The notes under the pieces were generated by a model, which saw only the letters and a program-made list of their open reading frames with translations, made no database searches and had not been told where the DNA came from. DNA of 64,000 nucleotides from Engraulis encrasicolus (taxonomy: Eukaryota; Chordata; Actinopteri; Clupeiformes; Engraulidae), in NCBI RefSeq assembly GCF_034702125.1, contig NC_085880.1, forward strand, positions 18,669,528 to 18,733,527, read 5' to 3'. The translations under genes and the position numbers were made by a program. Below are positions 10,261-25,150 of the stretch, one piece after another; positions within the stretch are counted from its first letter, which is position 1, and each line of letters opens with the position of its first letter.

Positions 10261-10734
10261 ATTCAGAAAGAACGGGCTGCTGCGCTCAGAGCCGTATCTC
10301 GACAGCAGCCACTAGGAGAACTGCAGGCAGGGTAAAATCGGGAGTGGTGGATTCTGTATGCAACACTGGGTGACAGTGCAGACCCTAAAGAGAGAAAAAC
10401 TGCCGTTCTGAAGCGTGTACGTTGATAAAACATAGAGATTCCGAAAAAGTACACTTGTTATGCTATTTTGAGAGAGAAGAGGCTGTTCCAGAAGCATATG
10501 AAATGTTTGTTGTTACAAGACATTAAACTACCGACTGGACTAAGGACATCACCTGGAATGCCCGTGTCTGTGGTGCCCACTGCATATCTGAGATTAGCGC
10601 AAGCATCAGTCATCTTATTTCGGAAAAAACACCTGGCGAGTCTCTGTACAAGTGAACGGAGCATGGACGATTTTGAGGCAGCGGTGCGCGCACGCAGTAA
10701 AATTACCTGTTTAAATACCTGTTTAAAAATTCTA

Positions 10735-11056
10735 AAGGGGTCTATAGAGATAGAACATTAGACTAGAGGTGACCCCACCCCCTTTTTCATGACAATCCTG
10801 GCAGGTGTTATCGACTCATTATTTTAAGAAGAAATTTAGCCTGACATTTCAAATCTGGTCCTTGATTAATGCGTCTCTTCATATTCACACAGTTTTAGCC
10901 CCGTTTTGGACAGAGGTGGGAGTGTTCTCCATTGATTTGCATTGACTGAAGGTAGCTACACGACCTACACAAGATGGAGGCTGCCCTTGCCGTTTTCCAG
11001 TGCTGTCACAAATTGCCAGTGACCTCTAGTCTAATGTTATACCTCTATGGGCCTTT
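10735..11056. mobile_element. MITE with AGACTAGAGGT inverted ends
   Basis: The left end AACATTAGACTAGAGGTGAC and right end GTGACCTCTAGTCTAATGTT form terminal inverted repeats about 320 bp apart. A related copy is in the Tc1 relic of mip copy 1 (2478-2870, sharing AGTTTTAGTCCTGTTTTGG-type words). It directly abuts the long-TIR element at 11057. Confidence 0.65.
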
Positions 11057-11694
11057 GTAACGCCGCATTATGTAATAACGGTGCAATATGTAATAATGTA
11101 ATAAATTATTACATAATGCGGTGACAATTGCCGTACTATGTAATAATTTACGCATTTCGTAATAAATTTCTTGAACGCATTTCGTAATAACTTTTTTCTC
11201 ATCTTGTAATAAATTATTACAAAATGCGAAATTTATTACGGAATGCGGCCGCAACTTTTTTTTTTTGATGGAAATGTAATAACATGGTGCATTATGTAAT
11301 AATCTATATGGATATGTTTTTTCTGCACTTGGATTCATTAGGCACATCACACACATAGTCTCAGTGACATGGTAGTCACTGCCCTCTTTCTCTCTCATTC
11401 TTCTCAGTTCTCAAACTGCTCGAGAGTCGCGAATGATGCGGTTAAAACCGTTAAGAAATCATTTCACAACTTGTTGCGTGCAAGGAGTCCAGCGAATGTC
11501 TCGCACTTTCTGCTACATTACACCAATTTACAGCGAGATGAAATAGCCAGGTCTAAACACTTCACGAGGTGGTGAAAACTTGTCTTGCACTTGCGTGGGT
11601 CTGTGGCGCGGATCTCGAAAGCGCAGGAGAAACCTGTGCAGTAGTGGCCCTCGGTGCGAGAGGCTATCCTACTACACAGTGACCACATAATGAT

Positions 11695-11695
<1 letters not shown>

Positions 11696-11755
<60 letters not shown>
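11696..11755. repeat. GA microsatellite in left arm of the long-TIR element
   Basis: About 60 bp of GA. Its mate in the right arm is 15459-15639, which is about three times longer. Confidence 0.95.
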
Positions 11756-11757
<2 letters not shown>

Positions 11758-12449
11758 TGTGTACGACAAACCTGGCCCATATTGATATTAAGCCCCATCT
11801 TGGCTCTTTGGAAATATTCTTACCATTACAAAGGCTATTTTAATACTTTGCCCCAAACGACATGAATCAAATCCCAAGAAAAGACCAACCATTATAAGTG
11901 ACTCCTGGGGAGCTGTCCATGCTGGTGGTGCTTAATTTTTCCCGATAATGAGGGATCAGCCGTCTACACAAGCCTAGACATTTCACCATAAAGAGTTACC
12001 ACAAATTCTTCTGAGATCAGATTTTTTTGTTTTGTTTGTTATCAAAATTAAAAAGAAGCCCATACCTTTATACATCTTGCCTCAGGACTGTTGCAGTGCT
12101 GTGAAGGATGCCATGATCCAAGTGCGAATGGATTTTGAGAGGTGTGCGACCGTTAGTAACGTTCTGGAATTCTATCAAGTCTATCAAGTCTGGAACTATG
12201 ACCAAATATTCTCTATTCTAAACGTCTCTGCTATGACTACTTGCCAGTTCCCAGCAATGGGGAAATATCGGGAAAAATTAAGCATCACGAGCTTGGACAG
12301 CTCCCCACGAGTCACTTGTAATGGCTGGTCTTTTCGTGGGATTTGATTCATGTCGTTTTGGGGAAAATATTAAAATAGTCGCTATTTCTAAGTAGCCTTT
12401 GGAATGGTAGCCTAAGACTATTTCCAAAGAGCCAAGATGGGTAACGTTT

Positions 12450-15400
12450 AGGTTAAATGTATAACTAAATATATACTGGATGTTGTCAGGAGAGGTGTTT
12501 TGAAACATATATGTGAAATTCACAATCTATAACAATGCCAAACTGCAATATTTTTTATGAAAATCTATCATTTTACAGCTAGGCCTAATTCTGAAGTATT
12601 GGGCTCCTAGCTGGCAGAGCCTCTATGACGTAGATAGAGGGAGTCCAACTAAAGTTCTGGCTCAGCTCTCGCTTGTGGATGTAGACTTACCAACCATTTT
12701 GGTTGTAGTAGAGAGGCTGGGAAAAGTGAACAGTTAGGCTATATTGTATGTGGGCTATTGAAATGGTCTATTACTGTGTTTGTGCATTGTGTATTAAAAA
12801 AGACAGATCAGCGGGTCTATCGGTTTATCTAGAACATGAAACTGTTCTGGGTCTCCGCGCTGTCTGTGGCCATGCGTAATTTGCGATTAGGCCTATAAAC
12901 AGGGGGGCGATATCTAGGCCTATCTCTCCTTTGCTTTCACATGAGAGATGCATTTCATAGGCAAATCTAAAACAGTCTCAAAGTAGACCATTACATAGGC
13001 TACTTAGAAATAGCGACTACTTTATTATTTTTCCCAAAAACGGCATTTGCCGTGGAGTAACGACATGCCTGCCGCCTAAATGGACTTGCGCCCTCTGTCC
13101 ATGGTGCTGAAACCGCGGCACTAGCCTACTCTTATGTGAAGCGCGTTACAGTTTCACGAGGGGATTGGCTTACAGGCTACAAAAAGACCAAACTATACAA
13201 TAGGCTATGGTTGAAGGCCCTACCCTTTGCCGACAATGCTGAGAAATAATATGGTCACTCACTGTGAGTGGCATGGCGTCAAACGTTTCCTACTCGGTGC
13301 AAAACAATAACTCATAGCACCCGAGAAAAATGCCATGTTGTAAAAATGGCATATAGCCTATTTTCAATTTCAGTTCACTGCTCAGTAGGCCTATTACATG
13401 AAACTTCAATAAAGCTCATCCACATGCACGTCACAAAACAATAAACCAGGCGGCGGGACTTTCGATTATATTCCCTCCAAAAATGTCCGCATGTCACAAA
13501 AAAAACAGTTATTTGCATTGTCCGTAATTATACCAAACTAAAAAAGTATTCTCATAGGCTAGAAGAAATCAAGTCTTCAGCTGCTATAATCCTCGTTACA
13601 AAACTGAAACAAAAATGCCAGCACAAATATTACCTAGGCTATATAGCCTACCGATTTTTGCATTGCGAGCTGTCCACGTGTGTGGTGCTAGGGACGAAAT
13701 GTGCACTGGCAGCACTCGTCGTTGAGTTTGGGAGATGTCTTTAGTGAGAGTAGGCCTATTTGAATTTGTAAAACACGTTGGACATGCTGGACATTTTCAG
13801 TAGACTATGCCTGGGGAAGTAGATCGATTATTATTTGCATGAGTCTTGTTTCACCGTCGAGCTTGCATCAGCATGCCAACGTTAGGCTATTTGCCAAACT
13901 AACGTTGACGTGGTCCTAACATTTTGCTGAATAGCATAATATCTCTACAAAATCGGGAGTAAATTGAATTGAATTGAAGTCTCCCAACATGTCTTGCCAA
14001 TCCATGAGGATACGGAAAATCTAGCACACCACACGCGGAGAAAGCGTTCCTTTGATAGAGAGGATACCTGCGTCTTTGTAAAGTGCTACGCGCACGTTTG
14101 ATTGCCGGTTTTACAAATTACGGGGATAAACATGCCAGGTCCAAATTACTAACAGGAAAAGAGGGACGATGACAAAGGGGATGAATCGCCAGGAAGACAG
14201 GGATGATCTTTCTCGCAGAGCAATGTTGTCTGCAAGAGCGAGTCTCGCCTGGTTTTGTGTAGGCTAGGGTTACGACACGCAATCCACCGCTGGACCAGCT
14301 GGCTATCAGCAATCACCGCAAGAATCAAACCTGTTTGTTTCAAATCCTGGTCATCCCTCGTGAGTGTAGGCTACTGCATATAGGTTAGTTAAAACATTGC
14401 TACGACCCAATTTGGCACGCTGTCCACTCCATGCGCAAAAGACACAACGTCGGAAGGGATTCGGTTACTGACAGGGGTACGAAGCAGTCCTCAACTTCAG
14501 AAAAAAAGATGGAAATGTGGATACTATGTGGGCCTGGAGAAAGAGGTTCACTCTCTCCAGCAGTTCAAAACCACCGTGTCAGGTTATGCTTCGGAAGCAT
14601 AGGCCTATTGGGGTTTTTTTTCCGACAAAAACAAAGCGCCATAAAGTCACAGTCAAGTGTCTAGGCTATAGGCCAGTACAGCAGCGTTAATAAACTCCAA
14701 AAAAGTCATGTGACATACCCTAATAATGACAATCTTACTGTGCAAACAAAGTGTGGGGGATTGGGGCAATAAAAACAGTCGGTGGTGGTGGTAGTGCGCG
14801 ATAGCTCTGTGATGGGGAGGGGGATTATTTTGGCTACATCTAGCCTACCCAACTCAGGACTCCAACCGAGAATCTCCACAATGAGGGAAACACATCGAAA
14901 ACATAAAATTAAATATGCTATATGCACAAATAGAGTTTATATCAATCAGACATTCTATTAGGTTAACAATGTTATTTTGAAACCTAATGAAGTGCCACAT
15001 AATAACGGTCTGGCACACCCTCATGGCGCTGCTGCAGCGCATTGACATGGAGGAAACCTACAAAAAAATATGATTATTATTTTAAATAATAAAACGGTTC
15101 AGACGGTATCTGGTGGATACTGCCACTGTTTAAGGCCATTTCACTTGTTGAAATTTAGCCTATAGGTCTGGAAAGGTGTTACAATATTAGAACCTGGCCT
15201 ATTCTCTGCGGTGCTTAGTATGTCGGTAGAACGCGGCAACTCCCTCTACGTCGGATTCTAAATGTTTGTTTAAAAGAAGCAGCCGTTATTTTTGACAAAG
15301 TTTTCTGAAAATGTTGTTTATGCAATAATTCTGTATTTTGACATATATCGCATCTAAATTGATGTATTGAGGTTCTGAAAAGTAGACTTGGTGGTGTTTA
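12450..15400. other. Interior of the long-TIR element, no gene recognised
   Basis: AT-rich, with many AGGCCTA words and short inverted segments (for example GCTATTTCTAAGTAGCC near 12380 against GGCTACTTAGAAATAGC near 13000). Small frames have no recognisable domain. Confidence 0.6.
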
Positions 15401-15448
15401 ACCTGCAAGATACATATGTGCCAGGTTTGTCGCCGTGCATCAGCGGTC

Positions 15449-15640
<192 letters not shown>

Positions 15641-16107
15641 GTGGTACTGTGTAGGCCTAGTAGTGGATAGCCCACTCGCACCGAGGACCACAACTGCACA
15701 GGTTTCTTAACGGTTTTAACCGCATCATTCACGACTCTCGAGCAGTTTGAGAACTGAGAAGAGTGAGAGAGAGAGAGAGGGCAGTGACTACCATGTCACT
15801 GAGACTATGTGTGTGCTGACGTGCCTACTGAATCCAAGTGCAGAAAAACATATCCATATAGATTATTACATAATGCACCATGTTATTACATTTCCATCAA
15901 AAAAAAAAGTTGCGGCCGCATTCCGTAATAAATTTCGCATTTTGTAATAATTTATTACAAGATGAGAAAAAAGTTATTACGAAATGCGTTCAAGAAATTT
16001 ATTACGAAATGCGTAAATTATTACACAATGCGGCAATTGTCACCGCATTATGTAATAATTTGTTACATTATTACATATTGCACCATTATTACATAATGCG
16101 GCGTTAC

Positions 16108-16540
16108 ATGCTTCCACTTGAGCCACTCCTTTGTTGCTTTGGCTGTATGTTGTGGGTTATTGTCTTGTTGGGAGACCCATCCATGGCAAACGTTCAGTCT
16201 ACTGGTGGAGGGAAGGAAAGGATCTTTGCACTCAGGATTTTATGATGCACGTTTCCCTTCATCTTATTGTTGATGCCATGTAGTTGCACTGTGCCTTGGC
16301 CAGACAAACACCCTCAGACCATAATGTTTCCACTTCCATGCATAATGGTGAGGAGGGTGTTCTTGGGATCATAGGCAGTAAGGCTCTTCCTCCAAACAGT
16401 GAGATGTGTTCATGGCAAACAGTTTGATTTTGGCTTCATCTGCACCTCATAATCATATCCTAAATCAGTCTGCTTGAGAAGGAAACTGTACAGGGCCACC
16501 TGAGGTTTGCCAATGGACATCAAAGTTACCATATGTGTAC
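16108..16540. mobile_element. Tc1-like transposase relic (mip copy 2)
   Basis: CCACTTGAGCCACTCCTTTG, GGGTTATTGTCTTGTTGGGA and AGACCATAATGTTTCC are reverse-complement Tc1 transposase landmarks (the LEPLLCC...WVIVLL region reads in the reverse sense of the transposase). Numerous indels. It resumes the relic interrupted by the long-TIR element. From 16540 to 17572 nothing gene-like is seen apart from a GA repeat. Confidence 0.6.
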
Positions 16541-16986
16541 AGCCTGGTCACGGCCTGGTCATTGCAAGCATACCGACGTTGAATGGGAATGGGCTTTTCT
16601 GGTCGCACTGACACAGCCCATCCAACGAAACTACAGTACGACTTCTGTCTAAAATGTATAAGGACACCAGTATCTTCCTGGAATGATTCTCTAACGGCTG
16701 AAAACAGTGTGTGGTCCGTTTGTCTATGGTAAGAGAATCATGTTCCTTTCTTCCACTGGATAACGTTTTAACGTGACTGGATAACATGACGCTACAGTCC
16801 ACGACACTTCAAACGGAATTACATAAACCTATTTAATGCATTAAAAGAGGAAATGAGATGCAAGATAGTACAACTGCTTAAACAATTAGTCCAAAATATC
16901 TCCACGTGTGTTATGTGCGTGTGATGTGTCCTGTCAGCTCTCTGCATCCAGTTGAACAGGAGAGCGCATACTAGGCTTGGTGTGTG

Positions 16987-16989
<3 letters not shown>

Positions 16990-17080
<91 letters not shown>

Positions 17081-17090
17081 GGAGAGAGAG
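16990..17090. repeat. GA microsatellite
   Basis: About 100 bp of GA with a few CGAG and GGAG interruptions. Confidence 0.95.
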
Positions 17091-17580
17091 AGACTGCGTG
17101 CAATGTAGAGAGAATATTTCCCCAAGCACTGCAATGTTTTCCCAAGTCCTGCACTCAGACATGTTACATAGGCCTAGGCGTTGGGTTCATATGTGTGCAT
17201 GCTGTGCGCTGAGTTGGTCAAATGTAAACAGGCAAGATCGGAATTGGGTTATTGGCAGAATAGATGTAAATGGGTCGGTCAAAAAATCGGATCTGAGCAT
17301 AAAATCGGAATTGGCATATCCGATCTGCAGTGTAAACATAGCCTGGGTGTCTCTGTCTGTCTTTCTGCTGCTGATGATGACTGATCTGGAGCAGGTGGAG
17401 TCCAGCCCTTAAAGGGCACCTGGGCCTCTCTTTCACTCGCTCTGCCTCTCTGTCTGTGAGAGCTAGCCAGGGCCTGCCCTATAGCAGGCTAGGTTGGCTA
17501 AGGAGACTGCTCTCTCTCCCTCTACCTGTCTGGGCTCTGGGTTGAAACGGGGATTATAGAAAATAAAAGATCTGTAAACA

Positions 17581-19352
17581 TAGGGCTGCACAATTAATCG
17601 AATTTTAATCAAAATCGCGATTTTGGCCGCCACGATCATAAAACATGAAAATCGCGATTTTATGGGAGGAAATTCAGTGTCCCATCTAAGCTGCGCGCAC
17701 CTGCAGACTTGTGCACTGCTCGCACGTTCTCAGCACAAAGACATTTCAGCCAATAATAATATTGTTGACAACTGTCTCTGGGTGGAGGATAAGTCTGTGA
17801 ACCAATAAGCAGACAGTGCTGAGAGGGAGCGGGCGGCAGCATTTTGGCAGGCTGGCTGGGAGTCGGAGACGGAAATCTCTGTGTCAGTGCACTCACTGCC
17901 AGTGTTGCCAGATTGGGCGGGTGCCCGCCCAATTGGGCTACTTGGGATGAGCGTCGGCGGGCAAAAACGGGAAAAAATGGCCATTTGGCGGTTTTTCAAG
18001 CCGTTTTGGGCCCATAGAAGTCAATGTAATTTGTTGAATTTGGGCGGAATTTAGCGCATTTTGGCGGTTTTTGAGAACCTTTTGGGCGGGATTTGGTCAG
18101 ACACATCTGGCAACACTGCTCACTGCTGGGCAGTGGAGGAGAGTTGTTTCATCCTAATGGTGGATATATATGAGGAATTCAAACATTAAACCAGCCATTG
18201 CATGATGCTGGAGTCTCTGAAGGTGTTTTGAAACTATGTGCTTTGACCAGCAACTGTTTGTGATTATGGAAAACCAAGAGAAATAGCTTTAATTCTGGTC
18301 TAAAAAAATCGCTAGTTAGCATGCTAACACAAACGAAATAAGCTAAGTAATGTTGTCTACAACAATTAGAGTGGCTATAGCCTACTCACTTCTCATTAAC
18401 ACAAACCTGCGTGTAGATATCACAGCTGTTTTAGTGGACAACTAATGTAAAGTTACACTGGTGCAGTGAGTTAAATTACAATGAGTGAAATTCAACACAA
18501 TTTGTAGCTGCCATAGTTGCTTCTGCTTCCTACATTCTCAAATGTGTTAGCTTGCTAGCTTGACAAATGCACTGCAGTCCAAATTGGCAGAACCTAACAG
18601 AACTCTAGGCAATAATACACATCATGAAGCTATGTTTTATTTAAATGGTTATGTTTTCATGCTAAGTCATGAAGTATTACTTTACAGACCAGAGCATATG
18701 CATATTATTAAATTCAAAAGTGACAGCTCTTCAGCACAGCCCTTTGATCTCTCAACTCACTCTCTCTTTCCCTAGATAAAACACAGAGATAACCTCCTTC
18801 TAACTCTCCTACTCACAGGTGCACTATCTCCAGTCCAGAACTGAAATGAGCTGGGAATCATACAATAGACAGCACACACGTAGCTGATCAAGTTGGTTAT
18901 GCTGCCTTGCTTTGTGAGTGTAGTATAGGCCCTATCATGCAGACCACAGCTTCTTGGTGGCCTAGGTACACACATGTTCTGGTCTTCACTCACCCTGCCC
19001 TGCCAATGTCATATTACAAATCAAACACAGTGATTACCCCCACTTCCTGAAATAGGCCCTACTTGTGTTTTTGCAAGTGATTTGGGAAAATACAGTGTGA
19101 TGCCACTCAGTTGGCCTGTTGAGTAGCCAATAAGATCTTGCCACGGTAGGCCTATGGCATATTTTATCATATTCACTACATAACTTTACTGAAATTTTAA
19201 GAAACAGATTTTTTTTTTATTTGGCTTTATTTATTTTTGATAGGCTACTCTGGAATGGGAGGGGGCGTGTGTGTAATCGTGATTATAATCGAAATCGCAA
19301 TTTTGATCAAAATAATCGTGATTATGATTTTTTCCATAATCGTGCAGCCCTA
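17581..19352. mobile_element. Non-autonomous hAT-type element (1.77 kb)
   Basis: Ends TAGGGCTGCACAATTAATCG and AATCGTGCAGCCCTA are inverted repeats. The flanks are TGTAAACA (17573-17580) and TGTAAACG (19353-19360), an 8 bp target duplication with one mismatch. Subterminal AATCGCGATTTT repeats occur near both ends. No transposase frame; a smaller hAT element is nested at 17900-18118. Confidence 0.85.
17900..18118. mobile_element. Nested hAT-type MITE (219 bp)
   Basis: Terminal inverted repeats CAGTGTTGCCAGAT and ATCTGGCAACACTG are flanked by a perfect 8 bp duplication CTCACTGC (17892-17899 and 18119-18126). The interior is rich in GGGCGG and TTTTGG motifs. Confidence 0.92.
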
Positions 19353-19639
19353 TGTAAACGGTTACCCTCTTGTCTGTCCCCTTCCTGTGTCATAGCACAG
19401 CCAGGTCAGACATTTAATCATCTGTGCCAAGTGTTACCAATAGTTTTGCTTAGTGACTGAGATACCCGTGGTAGAGGTTTCGGCTGCATTGAGATCACTG
19501 CCTAGCTCTTCCAGTGCAGTTCCAGGGTGCTTTCTCACCACTATATTGATTCCCTACAAAGTCAAATCTTGTGTGAATCCCAGGCAGGCAGATTGAAAAA
19601 ATTGATCCAAAAGTTAAGAAATACAAAATGACCAACAGT

Positions 19640-19960
19640 TGACTGCCTCTTGCTTGTGGGTTTGTAGCACCTTTCAGCATTGTTCAGGTCTAAAATTCTG
19701 TCCCTGACATCCTTTGGTCTTATGTTGCCAAGTTTGGACTGACTGTTTGATTTGGTGCTGGTGACCATTTACAGGAGTCCATTCCAGGAGACCATTTACA
19801 GGTGCCTATCTGGTCTTCGGGACCAGAACTCTTAACAGTTGGCAGGGGATCAAATACTGTCCCTCAATGAAAGGACAATAATATATATTCTTTGAAGTTT
19901 ATTTTCTACATTTTCTTTTTGATATTCTGTCTCTCCATGTTAGAATGCACCTACCATTAA
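19640..19960. mobile_element. Right part of Tc1-like relic (mip copy 2)
   Basis: TTTGATTTGGTGCTGGTGAC, GGGACCAGAACTCTTAACAG and GGGGATCAAATACTGTCCC correspond base for base to 2870-3000 of mip copy 1, closing the relic opened at 5590. Confidence 0.65.
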
Positions 19961-20132
19961 AATTAGACTATTCATGTCTTTATTAGTACGCAAACCAGCA
20001 AAATCAGCAAGGGATGAAATGCTTACTGTACACCCTGGTGACTCAGTCCAGCTCTGTCCCCCTACTTTGATGCACCCATTTATGTGCCATTAGAAAGAGG
20101 GAGCAATGTGAGTGTATGTGTTTGAGACTCAC

Positions 20133-20271
20133 CCTCATGGGGTGTGCCATGGTGACAGAAGCCAATGGTCATGGGATCCATGCATCAATTCTTCCTGCCA
20201 TCCACCACAGACGAGCTGCAGATGACCAGCTGCATGGTCAGGGAGACCTCCACCGTGATGGCCATGCCAAA
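20133..20271 (-). pseudogene. mip: mip pseudogene copy 2, exon 2
   Basis: The minus strand reads GMAITVEVSLTMQLVICSSS then VVDGRKN and a stop, then the IGF region with the same two-base loss (GGCTTCTGTCACC) as copies 1 and 3, followed by a GGTGAGT donor. It is separated from its exon 3 (5366-5446) by about 14.7 kb of inserted elements. Confidence 0.78.
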
Positions 20272-20285
20272 CTATATAGACAGAG

Positions 20286-20297
20286 CGAGAGAGACAG

Positions 20298-20347
<50 letters not shown>

Positions 20348-20360
20348 CGAGAGAGAGAGA
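20286..20360. repeat. GA microsatellite
   Basis: About 75 bp GA with CGAG interruptions, directly upstream (minus sense) of mip copy 2 exon 2. Confidence 0.93.
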
Positions 20361-20493
20361 TTTATCTGACAACAATGTGACACTGAAAGTAGTCTTAGGT
20401 TAAAAACATTAATGTTAACATAAAAGTTACATTGACTTTTTACTCACACCACGAGGTTGGCTGGCTCTTGCTTCTCTTGGCTGGGCAGCAGGC

Positions 20494-20673
20494 TTATAGG
20501 GCCTGGGTGTTGAGCTTGATGGGCTGTCCGCAGGTGTCCTGCTGGTTCACCTCCAGGGGCCGGCTGCCTTTCAGGGTGGCTAGCCTCTCAGCCAGGCCAC
20601 ACGTACGGGTGAAGAGCATGTCGTACATGATGGCGCCCATAGCGCCACAGATCATGAAACCTGCCTAGTACAC
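20494..20673 (-). pseudogene. mip: mip pseudogene copy 3, exon 4 (full length, one stop)
   Basis: A 60-codon exon after a GTGCAG acceptor: VY, stop, AGFMICGAMGAIMYDMLFTR, then TCGLAERLATLKGSRPLEVN and GQPIKLNTQAL with the natural TAA in place. Only the third codon (TAG for the Trp of VYW) breaks it. It is the best preserved copy of this exon and lacks the read-through shared by copies 1 and 2. Confidence 0.87.
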
Positions 20674-20713
20674 CTGCACAAGGTGGGAAGAACAGAAATC
20701 CCTATTATAATTA

Positions 20714-22330
<1,617 letters not shown>

Positions 22331-22470
22331 TACATGTAAGCTGCAGAGACATTGGAGCGAGACAGAACAATCTTAAGACATACAGTGCATGGCACCTTCT
22401 GCAAAACACCAATACAAAATGTAATGACTGATTTAATTGAACATTTCTTGACACACCAACAGCTTGACTT
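22331..22470. other. mip copy 3 intron 3 remnant (exon 3 lost)
   Basis: CATGTAAGCTGCAGAGACATTGGAGCGAGAC and following words match 1374-1500 and 5120-5230, the intron next to exon 4 in copies 1 and 2. No NPAR exon is found before exon 2 at 23192, so exon 3 appears deleted. Confidence 0.7.
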
Positions 22471-22644
22471 GGACCTCATGACATTGCACAAAGACTTGCC
22501 CCTTCCCATAATGCTTCCCGTTATAAATATTTTATCTATCCAGTTCAACAAATTCTGAGCATTTTCAACAGTTGATTTCGTAGAGCAGACAGCGCGGGCT
22601 GCTAGCAGCAACTACCTTTCAACTTTGAATGCCCAGAGCACTTT

Positions 22645-22720
22645 AGCATGACGTAGTAGAGTAGAGTATCATTTATTGATCCGGAGGGAAATTAAGGTGT
22701 CAAGTAGCATACAAACATAC
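22645..22720 (-). mobile_element. L2-type LINE 3' tail fragment
   Basis: AGTAGAGTAGAGTATCATTT followed by ATTGATCCGGAGGGAAATTA is a LINE 3' end in minus orientation with a short tandem tail. A close relative is at 43505-43565. Confidence 0.6.
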
Positions 22721-23191
22721 ATAAATACAGACACAAGGACATTACACATACTGTATATTCACAAATATTCACCATACATATAGTCACAGGGTCAGATCTC
22801 CCTATCCACTTACACACACGATCAAAACTAGAAGTGTCCAAAGTATACGTGCACATTTTAACACAGTTTAAGAGTTAAGCTACATTCAGCACTGTTGCCA
22901 TCATGTGCAGCACTGAGTCCTCTTTAAGTAGATAGACCAAAATCATTTTAAGGTCAAAGATCTTTAAGATCTTTGAATCATTTTATTGTTTCATTGGGGT
23001 TTCATTTCTGTTGAGTTAGAATGTCCATAACAAAGCAGCAAAATCAGCAAGGTTTTAAATAATTATTCTCACTGTAATTGGTGAGCCCTGCTGACTCAGT
23101 CCAACATTCTCCCCCTATTTTGATGCACTTGTTTATAAACTATGACAAAGAGGGAGCAATGTGGGTATGTGTGTAACTGTATGATACTCAC

Positions 23192-23279
23192 TCCCATGAG
23201 GTGTGCCATGGTGACAGAAGCCGATGCGTCGGTTCCTCCTCTCATCCATCACGGAGAAGATGCATATGCCCATGCTAAG
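23192..23279 (-). pseudogene. mip: mip pseudogene copy 3, exon 2 (internally deleted)
   Basis: The minus strand reads [18 protein letters not shown] then IGF and the shared two-base loss before the GTGAGT donor. About 54 nt are missing relative to copy 1, removing the TVVFLTMQLV segment of the transmembrane helix and the ECMASSPM part. Confidence 0.78.
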
Positions 23280-23300
23280 CTGGAGCAAATCGAGCACACA

Positions 23301-23410
<110 letters not shown>

Positions 23411-23542
23411 TTAGTCTTCATCCGACACCAATGTGACACTGAAGGTACACAATTTAAAAGACATTCTCTTAGTTTTTAGTTAGACGTTTTACTCACCCCA
23501 CCCCACACATCCAGTGCAGCGAGGACCTGTGGAGGTTGTCAA

Positions 23543-24107
23543 TCAGCTGGTTTCTGCTAACTTTGAAGAAGAGCGGTCGCACATCCTGATGCAGTGTGGT
23601 CCCAGGACTTTTTGGTTTGCTTTGGAATTTTCACTTAAGCACATCCACTTGGAGGGAATTTCACATGGACATCCTGGACAATGCCTTTGGACTTTGCACT
23701 CTTGCGAGCTTGAATTGCCCCCGTAACGCATTTTGGTCGCAGAGCCACACTACATCTCCAACAGCAACATTTCTTCTTGTAGTGTGCCACTTGCTGTGGA
23801 TGAACAGGTTCTGGCCTGTAAGTTGGCTCCAGGACTTCAGAACAGGCTGACTTGTGTTTGCATTTCTTGCAGTCTTTTGATGGGGTAGATGTTGGATGTC
23901 GACCGTTTTGAAATGTCCACGGTCCTCTTCAAAGGCCCCTGCACACATTCCCCCATTTCCCTTCCCAACACTCAGGAATCCGACAGTCGCTCCCCATGTC
24001 CATGCAACTGCCTTGACCAACTGACCCTGACCGCCGAAGTGCCCTTCATCCAACAGCTCCTGGACTGCTGCCACTGCTGGCGGAGCAACCCCAGACCTGG
24101 ACCACAC
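23543..24107 (-). pseudogene. BEL/Pao pol fragment: pre-integrase and integrase C-terminus
   Basis: One open frame reads VAAVQELLDEGHFGGQGQLV then KAVAWTW, later WSQLTGQNLFIHSKWHTTRR and NVAVGDVVWLCDQNALRGQF. These belong to two separated parts of BEL/Pao pol; the integrase catalytic core between them is missing, so this is a deletion product. The first part also occurs on the opposite strand at 25060-25140. Confidence 0.75.
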
Positions 24108-24259
24108 GCCGTTCCGGACAGCAACTGGGTGCCGTGGCCCCGGCTGAGCTCAGGCGAGTACTGCAGTGAATGCCCTCCTCTACACTCCAGCAACACCACC
24201 TCCTGTCTGCACAGTAAGGTATTCCACTGACCCTGCTGTCCACCCACCCCAAGGAAGCC

Positions 24260-25150
24260 GAAGGAACCATGGACCACACCGCCACTCTGAATCCCCAGCC
24301 AGGCCATCAGGACCAGCCCCCCGGGGACTATGCCCACAGTACCCAGAATTCACCACTCATCTCAGACATCAGCGGAGATCAACTTCTCCAAGAAGAAAAA
24401 AGAAATGCGCTTCAGCCAGACCCAGACAGTGAGAGAACCACTCACCGGAAGAGAGCTGTTAAGCCAAGCAACGACCTCCCTACTCTATTCTACTCTACCC
24501 GACTGGTACTGTGCTGTACCCGAGGTGGCGCTGTAGGCACGGTGTCATCGTGAAGCTAGTTGACGCCAAGGCCAAGCTGAAACCTTGTTGACCACAAGTC
24601 AAGTTGAAGAGGTACACAGCAGTCTTCGCAGCAGGGATGAAGAACTAATTCCAAAAGCACTGCCGAATCGAGGTCAAGAAGTGGCATCACCTGGTTGACA
24701 GCCAGACCATCTTGTGCCATACAGCATGGAAGTTATTGATGCCAAACCCTTAAAAGGAAAGGGAGCTGGCAAAATCCAGAGCAGCATTGACAGATTGGTG
24801 ATGCGTTCCAAGTGCTGTGAACATAGCAGATATCAGGCCAGTCCTGAAGACCTAACTGAAACTTCCAAGTGGCAATGTGGTGCGCAATTCCTGCAGTAGC
24901 CAGCACATTCAGTAAAATACATTACTGCACAAGCAAGATACAATGTCACTGGAAATGCAGAAGAAAGCATTCACTGTAGTACTCACCCGAAGTCAGCTGA
25001 AGGCACAACACCAAACTGCAGTCAAGGACAACACACAGTCCAAATTCAGAACTCCCCCACCCACAATAGCAGCAGTCCAAGAGCTAATAGACAAAAGGTG
25101 CTTCAGCAGTCTGAGACAGCTGATCGGGACAGTTGCGTGGACATAAAGAG
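24260..25150 (+). pseudogene. BEL/Pao pol fragment in opposite orientation
   Basis: The plus strand contains VVLTRSQLKAQHQTAVKDNT and IAAVQELIDKRCFSSLRQLI then GTVAWT and a stop. The left part (24260-24700) is proline-rich and not recognisable. This is the paralogue of 1-345 and marks the right end of the mip pseudogene array. Confidence 0.65.

Noticed and set aside
12032..12346. A 104-codon plus-strand frame inside the long-TIR element, considered as its transposase.
   Set aside because: No catalytic or DNA-binding motif is visible, and the second half lies in an internal inverted repeat.
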